This document shows, piece by piece, positions 1 through 10,845 of a stretch of 64,000 nucleotides of DNA. The notes under the pieces are model-generated. The model had not been told where the DNA came from. It searched no databases and saw only the letters and a program-made list of their open reading frames with translations. Numbering within the stretch: the stretch's first letter is position 1; the number at the start of each line of letters is the position of its first letter. The translations under genes and the position numbers were made by a program. Origin of the DNA: Camarhynchus parvulus (lineage: Eukaryota; Chordata; Aves; Passeriformes; Thraupidae); contig NC_044571.1 of the NCBI RefSeq assembly GCF_901933205.1, positions 12,788,420 through 12,852,419 of the forward strand, read 5' to 3'.

Positions 1-2459
1 AAAAAAATTAATTCACCAAAATATCAACTAGAAATGTGTATTTTAATAGCGTGAAGAAAACAAAACTACAGCAACATCATTCTTTTTGTTCTTCATAATT
101 ATCCTTGTGGATAATTCAATTCTAATTAAAACAGATGTTATTGAGTACAAATAGCAAGTACATTTATCATTCTCTTGAAAACAAAAATAAGCCATTTGCC
201 TCATAGTTTGAAATTTTCCTGTTTTTTTTTTTTTTAAGAACATCTGAAAATAAATCAGCAAATACCAAAAAAATATTAGGACATTGTTCTATGCTTCCAG
301 TTTTATTCAAAACAATGGACAGAATAGAGAGATGACGTAAAAAATAAGTCTACTTTCCAAGCACAGGTTTCTTTACAGAGGACTGTGCTTTTACCACAGG
401 CAGAAAGCCTCTAAAATTCAAAATACATTTGCTCACCTTTCAAAACCATCTTTTATTCAGGTGATTTTCTGCTAGAGATGAATGGAAAGAGTTTTGATAG
501 AGCTTTAATCAACTTAAGCCAAGAAATATTCTTCTTACCTTACTTTCCATGCTCTCTGAAGCAGCTTCTCTTTGCTACATCACTAACAGAGGGCTTTGGC
601 AGACTGATGCCTGCAGAACAAAGATTCTCTAAAGATCAACTGGCACCTGCAGGCTGAGTTTACTCACCTGAGACACATGTGTGAAATTAGATCTCCAGCA
701 CAGCGTGCTTACAGCTTGTATGAGAAGAAGATGGCAATTTTAAATGCATGCAATACCAAATTTGAATTAAAAGAAAAAAAAAGATATAGTCTTATAGAGT
801 CAATATAGTTAACAGTTTCATTGAATATCTTTTGCACTCTATTTATAAAGGCAATGACCAGTGATTCATGTATAGGATACATTATGCTAGTTTTCTGGAT
901 TTTTACTTGAAAACCAGTTTGGTCTAAATATTAAATCTTTTCTTTTTCACTCTCTAGTGGTAAGAAGTTAAATTCTATGTTGCAACACTGATGTTTTCTA
1001 TCATTTAGCTTGATGCAAAAATTGATTGAAACAACACTGTACAAATACAAATACAATGCTGATAGAGGGGCCAAAATCTTAGTCCAAAGTTCAGACATGA
1101 AGTTTGTAAGTCAAAGTCCATCATCTAGAGAGGATAATAACTTTGCAAATATATTACTTTCTCATTGTTTTATTGTGTTACATCTTAGTTTGGTTTGTTT
1201 TCATGGGTTTTTGGGGGATTTCATCTGGGTTCTGAGTTTCTACGTGTTCTTCCCACTTCTGTCAGAATGAGGATGCTCTCAGGCTCAGAAGCTTGGATCC
1301 AGATATGCCAGTGTTCAAAGTCATGCTGCATGTTTTGCTTATCTGATAATATGAGGCAGAAACAAATTTATACTCTGAATCTTTATTTTATGGTTTTTTT
1401 CCATATGTGATTTTACTTCAAAGAGAAAAAAATACATCAATTTTAAACTTTTGTTTAGACTTTTGCATGTGTAATACATATAAATAGAAGTGTTTCCTGT
1501 GAGAAATGACTGATTTTTATCAGGAGAGCTCTATAAGTATTTGGCCTCAAAATCCAATATTCTTGAAAGAACTCTGATGGCACTAAAAGAAAAAATCCTT
1601 TCAAAGGAAGAAGGACCTAAATGTAAAAAAATCCAAAACAGAAAAAAATTGTAAATAGAAAAATAATTTTAAGCTACATTAATATAAAGAAGCACAGGCA
1701 AATATGGAACAAACAAGCAGTAAATGGCAAACTTCCTATAAGGCTGTTTTGCTGTTCATGAGTGATGTGGAAAGGTGATTTTTTTACCTAAAGTAGAAGA
1801 GCTGATTAGTTACATTAAGTGCAGTGGGCTAGCAAAGAAACAATTACTATAATAATAGAACAAAAAAGGGATAAATTAGATTGTTTGATCACAGCAAAGC
1901 AGGTTCTGCCACAGTGGTTGACAATGAAAGCAATGGAGAGTAATGCAATAAAAAAGGAGGAGGACTCAGTTTGCCTGCCTGCTTCCTGCATGTGAACATA
2001 TCAACTGGAAATTCATGCATGTAGTCTGAGAAAGAGTCAGAGAGACTGATAACAATATTGTCAAATGGAAGTGAATTAAAGAAATATAAAGAAAAATCAT
2101 AGCTCCTTTGTTAAAAGAATAATTTTTCTGTGAATAGAACTGAAGTTTCTGAGACAGTCTCTACTGTCCTGGTCCTGTCCAGAGCACAGGGAGTAAACAC
2201 TTGGGTATAGCAGTGCATCTCATAGTGCATTACCTTCCACATGCCTGCTAAAGTAAAGAAAAAGTCTCCACTTGACCCTGTGATCAGGACAAAACAGAAT
2301 GCTGCATAAGGCAGACCTATCCCATAGTACAGGTGCAACTTTGCTGTTAAAATCAGTTTTCCACTTCCTAGGCAGTTTCTGCCTTGGAATATCTCTTGAC
2401 AGGCTTTTATATCTATCTAAACCTTAGGGTTAAATTCTGTGGGGTATTTGTATCATCCA
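1..2459. other. AT-rich non-coding DNA, no gene seen
   Basis: Unique-looking AT-rich sequence with short homopolymer runs, including a T tract near 220-235. Open frames are under 90 codons, overlap one another on both strands and match no family I know. I see no CR1 or LTR signature and no splice-flanked exon. Confidence 0.7.
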
Positions 2460-2521
2460 ACCAGGTTATCAAGGCAAATCATTCGCATTCCAAGGTGAAT
2501 GATTTGCCTTGACAACCTGGT
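2460..2521. repeat. Near-perfect 25-bp inverted repeat (hairpin)
   Basis: The left arm 2460-2484 and right arm 2497-2521 are reverse complements over 25 bp with one difference (2468 against 2513). The spacer is 12 bp. That difference is an A-C mismatch in a plus-strand RNA but a U-G wobble in a minus-strand RNA, so a minus-strand transcript would fold without a true mismatch. Candidates are a small hairpin RNA precursor, a foldback element, or a template-switch mutation. The flanks outside the arms do not pair well. Confidence 0.8.
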
Positions 2522-2734
2522 GAAATGAAAATTTGAGAAGTATTATGTATATCTGGAATGAGTACTCAAAAGTTTCTAAATCCATTTGCCTAAATTGATC
2601 TTGTAAAGTGAAGGATAACCATCAGCAGGATTAAAAAGCAATCAGAGAATTACGAAGCTTTTGATATAAAGCAGGAATTAGCCTGATAAGACATATAAAA
2701 ACAACATGAAAATTCATATCAGGAGGAAGAGACT

Positions 2735-3020
2735 CTAAAGTGGAAACATCAGGAGTGAAACCTGATTTGGCACTTCAGAGGACTCTCTGTGCCACCACAG
2801 ATACTGCCCAGCCCAGACAGAGCAGCCTGAGGGGCCTCCCTGGACCTGGGGAGTGGCTGCTCCCTGTGGGGAAGGGACATTTATGGGCACAGGGAGCTCC
2901 CATATCTCCAATGGTGTGACAGCAGGACAGACAGACAGCAGGTGTGACACTGCTGGGACACTGGGGTGTGACTGTCACCCCACACACTCTGCTAGAGGAG
3001 CTCTGCCTGTAACCTATGCA
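2735..3020. other. GC-richer unclassified patch
   Basis: A sharp rise in GC within AT-rich surroundings, with many short repeats of 'gacag' and 'gtgtgac' type. Overlapping short frames on both strands reflect the low stop-codon density of GC-rich DNA and do not look like a gene. It could be an old repeat remnant, but I do not recognise the family. Confidence 0.4.
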
Positions 3021-6000
3021 CATCTCTGCATTTGCTCATGTATAATCACAATTTAGTGTGACCAGAACCTCTGGAGATAAATTTGTGACAAGATAAAAGC
3101 ATCTATAAAATTCTACAGGTTTAACATCCTGTGTCCACTACTGCAGCTATTCTGTTTTATTACCAGTATTGATTCTGTATGTACAGTTTGCTGATTGCTG
3201 GGTTAACTGTGTGTTACGTGTCAAGAAATTGTTTCAATCCCAATCTGGTTTAAATTATTTTTACTTTGACAAATTCCAACTGAGAACTCATTTAGTGACA
3301 TCACAAAGGTTCATTAGTGAGAAAAAACATGATTTGTTAACTAAAAACTCTATACTAAAAAAGGTGATGTTTGTTTTGTGAACCATTTTGTTAAAAAAAA
3401 TCAAAGAATATAATGAAAGAAAACTGGTCAAGTAAATGAAGAAGGATATCATCATAATTTATCACTTTTCACTGTAGTCTTTCATATTGACTGCAGTAAT
3501 TGTTACTGTAGTGCAACTGAGAAAACTAAACAGCATGAAGTCATTATTCAGCACACTGTTCACTGATGTAAGAGTTTCTCTGCATGTTGGTAACTTGAAA
3601 CACCTGAGCTCTGTTAGTGATGAAGGCTCTCAGTAATCATATTTACATGAAGGTCTACTTCTTCCTTGTATATATCTAGAGAGAAAATTTTAAAACAATT
3701 TCAGTATTTTTAATGAGTTTACAAAAAGAGAATCTGCATTTTTACTACACTTTTCATGATATCTTCAGAGCTTTTGCTTTTCCTTTTGCTTTATAGCAAC
3801 AACTAAGTGCTAAAAATCATTAAAGTTAAGAACAATTGCCCATTATTCCTGAGAGCTCATTATCACCACTTCAACATTTATCTCCTTCTTTCCCTCAGTT
3901 TGATGATACTTTAATAAATCTCCTGGATGTTTTCATTAGACAGGATGTAGGTTGCACTTGAATAAACCAAGATGACAATATTATTAATAAATGAAATTTA
4001 TCATTATTAATTAAATTAATATTATCAAAAGAATATCTGATAAAGTGTGAGAGAATAGTCAGAAGAAATTTGGAGATATTCAAGTTGGCAGTATTTGATT
4101 AAATTCTCCTAGGACTACTAAAGGAACAAGCTGATGCAGTGTCTGAACTGTTAGTGATTACTAGAGTTCTTGGAATAGAAGGAAGGTCCCAGGGGGCTGG
4201 TGGAATAAAAACCCAAAACTTACTTACGTAAAGAAAGGCAGAAAAGTAGAGCAAGTAGAGTTACAGAGCAGTGGGTGTGATTTTGTTTTCAGAAAAAAAT
4301 TCCTATAAGTTATGAAATAAATTATAAGTTTGTAGAGAAACTTACAGCAGCGAGGGAAAGAGCTCAAATTGATATATTTAGACTGAATGGTAGAAAACCA
4401 TTTGATTTATTTGTTTGACAGGATAACAGTGCTGTTGGGTAAGGAATAATCAGTAGATGGCTTAAACCAGTACTTCAGAAATGCTGTTGATGTTTGTATG
4501 GCAACCTCTTGAATATCTGCCAGAGTAGGTATGTAATTAGGTGAAAAATTGCACTCCAAAGATTATCTACATATAGTTTTCAATCAATGTGGAGAAAATA
4601 AAATTTGAAAAATTTAGTGAAGGATCAATCTCTACATATTTTTGCTACTGGCCAGGTTGACTGGCCAGTTGACTGAATAGACAATACCTGTATTGCATCT
4701 GCTGTGGTTGAGTTCCAAGCACTCTGTAGGGAAGAATTCAAATCTGCATCTTCTTAACTATTTGGAAAAAGCATGCAAAATTAACAGTATGAAGTTTAGT
4801 GAACACTAATACAAAGAATTGTACTATGGGAGGTTTTAGTTGAAGTGAGAAAGATTAAGATTGTGTTGGACTTAGACAAAATGTACAAGACAATACAAGA
4901 AAGAAAATCTTAATCTGGAGTGCAATCAGCAGAATACTGGATGAGGAGCATAGAAAGTGTCTGTTTATCTTTGTCCTACTTAAGACTTCTAATAGAATAC
5001 TGCATCTGCTTCAGGTAACACAGTTTTTAGAAACACAACTAATGGAAGTCCACAGAAAAGAAACAAAAATTAAAATGTTCAAAGAATAAGACTTCTTATT
5101 TTGAAAAGTTGAATTAATGTATTTTATGTTAAAAAAAAAGGAAAAAGGCATAGGGATAGTGCTATTTGTCTTCCAGAATATAAAATATGATTAAAAAGAC
5201 AATGATGCTGAGATATTTAGCGACCACAGGATTTATCTATTCAGGGAAGGACAAGAAAATAATTTGGCTTTCAAAATAGAGGAAATAAATTAGATATTAG
5301 GAAAACTATGGGGTTTTTTAGTGCAACAGGTGGCAAAATAATGAAAAAGGAAACCTAAAGAATACCTCTAAGTTTGGAAGTTTTGGGTAAGTTAGCAAAC
5401 CTCTATCAGTCACTGCCCAAAGATTACCAAATACCACTGCTCTGAAACAAAAGACTAAAACCTCCTTTGATGTCTTGGTGTCTTTTCTATGCCTGATGCT
5501 GCCATTTTCTTATTGACATTTTGAAAGATTCCAAATGATTTAGAGTAACCACAGGATTTCTTTTATTTATTCTTCAAATCTTGTACATTTTAGTCATCAC
5601 AAGTCTATTTGAGATAATAGTACTTTAGTCAACATCATTTGTTGCATCCGAATTATTTTTTTATTCTCTGGAGAAAGTTTCATAAAGACATGAACTTTGA
5701 GGTCAATTTCAGTAACAAATATAAAACCAATTGTTGATTAAATTATCTATCCTACAGAGCATAGTACATTAGTAGAGTCTGATTTATTTGGTTTGCGTGT
5801 CAGTCTGCATTTTTTATCTGTATCACTTATTTTTCTAGAAAAGTAAACCTAAGATTTAATTGCTGGGGATCTTTTCTTTGTTTTTTACTTGTAGATGGAA
5901 AGAAATGATGTTTCCTTTTTTTTTACTTTTAGAAAAATGTACATAAAATGATAAATCTAAAACTTTTAAGATCATTCTCAGACTGAAAATACTGCTGTAT

Positions 6001-6110
6001 TGAACTTCACCACAAATGGAAGGTAACTTTCCTTGTCTAAAATAATTTAAAATAAAAAAACCAATATAGGCATCCATCTTTTTTTTTGATTGAATGTTGC
6101 TTCATTCCTG
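3021..6110. other. AT-rich non-coding DNA, no gene seen
   Basis: No recognisable repeat, exon or RNA gene. Small local features only, such as the near-duplicate 'actggccag' motifs at about 4647-4671. Confidence 0.65.
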
Positions 6111-6134
6111 CTGTGTGTGTATATACATACACAG
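6111..6134. repeat. Short TG/TA/CA near-palindrome
   Basis: A run of TG, then TATA, then ACATAC forms a 24-bp near-palindrome. This is probably a small alternating purine-pyrimidine microsatellite. Confidence 0.5.
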
Positions 6135-7751
6135 TAATTTTTAGTAATTAAAGATCAAAATATGAAGATCATTCATCAAAGTTTACGTATAAGGCAGTGG
6201 AGAATTAATTCTATATGTCAGTGAATAATGAATTATATGTGCATCTATAATAATACTTTATGAAGTTTTGCTTAACAGTGTGTTAATACTGTAGTTCTTC
6301 CAGAGGAACATATTTGATGAACATTGCACATTTAGAAAACTTCAGATTTGCCCCTGTAATTATGAAAAGGTAAAGAGATAATGTATTTATCAAGAGTAGC
6401 AAATCCAAATTTCATTAATTTGTAAAACTGTTTCTCAGAAAGTTAAAATTAAGCAGAGCAACTGCAGAGTGCACATCTGATTTACTAAGGTGCACTGACA
6501 CATCCCTAAGCCCTGGCCTGAAGTTTAGCCAAGTGAGCTGACCATGAGAAACTGGGATGTAGGAGCAAGAAGCTTTAATGGTTGTGTCTATAAGAAATGG
6601 TTGCATTTTTCTGGTGGTTAAGGAAGGGTGAGGCAAACCCCACAGGTAATTAATTGGGAGAAGTGGAGACCTCCTGGGGGGTCAAATCTCCCAATGCCAT
6701 ATGCCAACCTACCACAGCCTTGGTAAGCTGGCCTGAGCTGCATCGCTCGCAGTGCGCAGGGCTGGAATGCCAAAGGTAACTATACCAGAAGTGGCAATTT
6801 TAGCTATAGATGCAGCAAAACTGTGACTAATTTAGAAAGGCCTTTGTACCAGGGAGGAGACAAGGGTGAAGAAAGGAAAGTATCAGTGTGAATGGAGGAA
6901 AAATAAGAATGGGAAGTGGAGAGGAAAGAGGATAAAGAGGTCCAGATGAGCAAGAGAAAATGCAGATCAATGCATTTGCCTATTTGAGGCACCTGACCAC
7001 TGTAGGCTGTCTTGTTTTCTTATTAAAAATCACTCCTAGCAACTTTCTGTGTAAACTGCTGTGACCTCTCTCGGATCTCTGTGCGCATTTGCATGTGTGT
7101 ATGTATAATTTTTACTATCAAATGATGAGCTGGACTAGCCAGTAAGAGGAAACACTTAATAAAAAAATAGGCCTGAGTCAATGACGGGGCAAAGGGATGG
7201 GGATCTGCGTAGGGATATGAAAAGAAATAGAGTATGTGGTAATATTCCAGGTGTTTGAGAATGTGGCTGTGTCAGTGAACCAAAAGATTTAGGGCATGTG
7301 TATCCTTCACTGCGTGACCGTAAGCTCTGATCAGCCAGAGAGGAGGAACAGATCTGTGCTGTCTGTGCTGGCCCCCTCCATGCAGTGCCAGTGAAGACAC
7401 TGCTCTCTGCTTATGCTGGTTTCTGTGGCTGCCCGTGCTTACACCATGAATGGGTGGGTGATGAACACCTACCAGCAATACTTGCCACTGTTGGCTGGAC
7501 CTGGGAGCCATGGTTATATCACACTGGGTCTGAGTGAACCATGGGATCTGAGGTAAATCTCACTCTACTGGAAGAGGAAGGAATATTTTCCTTTGTCCCA
7601 AAGCCCACATACTTGGCTCCACATAATGGAGTTTGTATGAGGGATTCAGGAAGCATGCTTCCAATAGTTTTCGGGGTCTGCTGTGGACTCAGGGAAGAGA
7701 AGGTACCCACCTCACTACACCCTTCTTTCAGGGAGCTGTGGAAGTAATAAT
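6135..7751. other. Non-coding DNA with two GC-richer patches
   Basis: GC-richer patches lie at about 6640-6780 and 7270-7520. Overlapping short frames on both strands around 7270-7815 carry no recognisable domain. I see no repeat family until the CR1 fragment at 7752. Confidence 0.5.
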
Positions 7752-7872
7752 GTCTCACCTGAGCCTTCTATTCTCCAGGCTAAACAACTCCAGTTCTCCC
7801 ATCTACTCTCCATAAAACTTGTTCTCTAGACCTTCACCAGCTTCATTGCTTTTCTTTGGATGCACTCACCTC
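7752..7872 (-). mobile_element. CR1 LINE fragment, minus strand
   Basis: Read on the minus strand, this matches the end of CR1 ORF2 around the 'tagcctggagaatagaaggc' region. On the plus strand it appears as 'cctgagccttctattctcc' followed by 'taaacaactccag' and 'cttgttctctagacc'. CR1 is the dominant non-LTR retrotransposon of birds and inserts as 5'-truncated copies. This piece lacks both the rest of ORF2 and the 3' tail, so it is an internal remnant with no coding capacity. Confidence 0.8.
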
Positions 7873-9510
7873 ACCACCAGAACTCACATAATGGTATCCC
7901 ACAGCAATATTATCTGTGTTCCAATAATCCCTAAAGGGCATTGGAAATATACCTTCTCTGCAGCTTAAACTAAAATGGATGGGTTACATCTACAAGGATA
8001 TTTAACTTGAGATTTTTTCAGAACATACCCATTTCAGGCTGCAGCCTGCTGCTTTCCCTCAGCTTGCAATAGGTGTACTTACTGACACCTGGTGCAACTT
8101 ATACTGCTTCTACAGTCCCTCTGAATTCCCATCTTTCAGTCATCAGGTGCAGAAAGGATAATGCCACAATGGACATAGGCAAAACAATTCTCAAAGTAAA
8201 AGTGTTTGCTTATTCATGTGACAGTTCTAGATACCATTTATAGAGCTATAAATGACAAATGTAAGGATTGAGGAACTTGTGTTTCCTTCTGTTAACAGCA
8301 ACAAATCTTTTGCAAACTTCCTGGAATAGAATGAAGGATGCAAGCCATAAGCAAAAAAAGTCCAATAATTCTCTTTTGGATTGTCTTGGGTGTTCTGGCA
8401 CCTGATAATGATTAAAAATCATGCATGACTAGCTCTGAACATCGAGATGAACAATTTTGGAGTAGAATTTAAGACAGCTTTAATCAGTTCTATTGCCAAA
8501 CCTTGATTAAAATATGCCTTGGGTAAAAAATTAATAAAAAAATTTACATTCTGTGATACTGAAAGTAGGAGCAACTTTTTCAGATGGAACTGATGTGAAT
8601 TCCATATATGAAATATAAACAGACAAAAGACTCGCTGTGTTCAGGACAGTAGTAAAATGTGTGATGTAACTGTTGAGGTGCTGAGCAGTTTTCATAAATG
8701 TCCAATTCTAAAAAGCCCACAGGGTAAAATAATGACTGTTAAAGAAAGCTGTAATTAATTAGGGGAAAAGTAAATGAATGTTTGCAATAGAGACTGTTGA
8801 TATTCAGAAGATCATAAGAAAAATAATTTATTTGTAGTGCTGTAATTATTTTTCTAAGTTAGAGGGGGAATGAACAAAGAAAAAGGAAAACTATCCAGCA
8901 AACAAACAAATGAAAGGACCTGAAATGTCTATCCCTTACAGCAAATTTCTATAAGAAAAGGCAGCTTGAGAAGGGAGTGTATTTGTAAGTTTCATATAAT
9001 CTAATTGTGTCAGAAGTTTCATCAATAAAGACAAGAATATCAGGAATTAAGTCACTATTTCTGCTTACCTTAAGATAGAGAATATTTTCTATGGTGAATT
9101 TTGCATCTTCGTACTCACAGCAACATATGGTTCTGTAGCTATAAAGCAATTTAAATATGCTCACACTGTCAGCTGAAAGAGATTGACAGTGTTTTAATGT
9201 AAAGAGCTGCTATCACATTCCAACAAACTTTAAAAAAATCACTCTCTTGATAGAAAAATAGTCCTTGAACGCTATTACATAGATCTACTACCTAGACATT
9301 ATTATACATTCCTTGTTTTAATTTACTAGATTTTTTTTATAGAAGTTTCTTTTTATTCACAAACACTCCTTCTCTTGGTTGATTCACTTAGTGATGTCAC
9401 AACTCACTCTTTGTAGTATCATAGTTGTTTCCATGGAGATGGCCTGTGATACCACCAGCACAGACACTTCAGGAAAATGACTCAGAAGGGAAATGCCTAT
9501 CGATCGTTGA
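7873..9510. other. AT-rich non-coding DNA, no gene seen
   Basis: No recognisable repeat or exon. The frames are short and AT-driven. Confidence 0.65.
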
Positions 9511-9541
9511 TATATATTTTTATATATACACACACACACAC
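9511..9541. repeat. Compound (TA)n(CA)n microsatellite
   Basis: Alternating TA dinucleotides interrupted by a T run pass into a CA run. Expected to be length-variable. Confidence 0.85.
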
Positions 9542-10339
9542 TCATAAGAGAGATCAAATCAGAGCTATAACAGATGCAAATCAAAAATAGTAGGTGCAAA
9601 AGTTATCACTTACTACAGGAAGAGTATCACTTACTATATCTATGTCTGCTGCTGTCAATTTACCCAATCTCAGAACTGAAGACTTAAGAAACATACCCAA
9701 GAGTCATCACTGTAAAAGTTTTATGAAAATTTTTATTTATAGTTTAGTTATCAGGTACTACTGCACTTTCTAGTCTAGTACGAAGGTTGCAGAGCACAAC
9801 CTATGCAGTCCAGAAATTCTACAAAAGAGTCACAGCTGAAACAAAGGTTAAATTCCTATATAACTATGAGGATAGAGGTGCAAAGGTTATCTGCAGTTGC
9901 AAGAAAAGCAGTGTCTGGACATAGAAGTAATTACCACTCGGTGTTTTTGTTTTGTTTTTTTTTTTTTTGTTCCCAAACAAGTAGTATTTAAGGCCCATTG
10001 GAAATTTAAATTCTAAATGTCAGTCTTTTGTAGGAGCATTTGCCCTCTTAGTTGATCCTGCTTTTGCTAAAACACTCTGTACACCAAAGAATAGCAGACA
10101 TCCACATTCTATGCTACAGTTGTAAATTGATTTTGATGCTGTTACTTCCAAATGTACTTTCTTTAGTGTTACCTACTTTAATATATTATTACATAATAAT
10201 ATATAATTAGTATTTTTAAACATATGATAAAAAACTCATATTCACTGAAGTCAAAACCCTTTCTCTTTCTCTTCTCTTTGCTGAAGAGCCAGGCAAACCA
10301 TATTTACACTAAAATTGAGATGAAGTCCCAAAGAGTCAT
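9542..10339. other. Non-coding DNA, no gene seen
   Basis: Holds a direct repeat of 'tatcacttacta' at about 9604 and 9625 and a T-rich tract near 9946-9970. Nothing else recognised. Confidence 0.6.
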
Positions 10340-10480
10340 AAATGTGATTGGTGAGTGATCTCCCTGTCCTTATCTCTCATCTGTCTGCACTGTATCTGAA
10401 GAACTGTCCTGTTGATGGATGCAAAGGCATTATTGCTCTGTATTCTCCTTGTTCTGTACAGGAGGATTATAAGATCAAAG
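10340..10480 (+). mobile_element. Possible 3' remnant of an avian ERV LTR
   Basis: The segment around 10350-10378, with 'tgagtgatct' then 'cctgtccttatctc', agrees with what I remember of the 3' part of a long avian LTR whose 5' part appears on the minus strand at 39330-39803. Agreement beyond about 30 bp is weak. The remnant is directly followed by CR1 sequence. Tentative, from recognition only. Confidence 0.4.
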
Positions 10481-10487
10481 TGCCATA

Positions 10488-10542
10488 GAATGTTTTGGGT
10501 TGGAAGGGAAATTAACCATCATCTGTTTCCAACCCTAGATTG
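10488..10542 (-). mobile_element. CR1 3' end, minus strand
   Basis: The sequence 'catagaat' then 'tttgggttggaaggg' and 'tttccaaccc' is the reverse complement of the CR1 3'-UTR terminus and tail. Only about 55 bp remain. It abuts an opposite-oriented CR1, which suggests two separate insertions or a rearrangement. Confidence 0.8.
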
Positions 10543-10544
10543 AG

Positions 10545-10845
10545 AGATTTTATAGCAAGGCCTGTAGTAACAGACAGGACAAGAGACAATAGTTTTAAAC
10601 TGGAGGAAGATAAATTTAGATTGTACATAAGGAAGCTGCATTTTATGGTGAGGGTGGTGAGATGTTGAAACAGGCTGTCCAAAGAAGTTGTGGATGCCCC
10701 ATCATTGGATATGATCAGGGTCAGATTGGATGACACTTTGATTAATCTTTTATAGAGAAAGATATCCCTGCCCATGGAGGGGGGTTGGAACACATGGCCT
10801 TTAAAGGTGCTTTTCAACTCAAATTATAATGTGATTTCATGATTA
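10545..10845 (+). mobile_element. CR1 3' UTR, plus strand
   Basis: Contains the ordered CR1 3'-UTR landmarks: 'caaggcctgtagtaacaga', 'ttaaactggaggaagataaa', 'gagggtggtgag', 'gttgtggatgccccatc', 'ccctgcccatgga' and a terminal 'gatttcatgatt' tail. It is 5'-truncated in the usual way and carries no ORF2. Confidence 0.92.
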
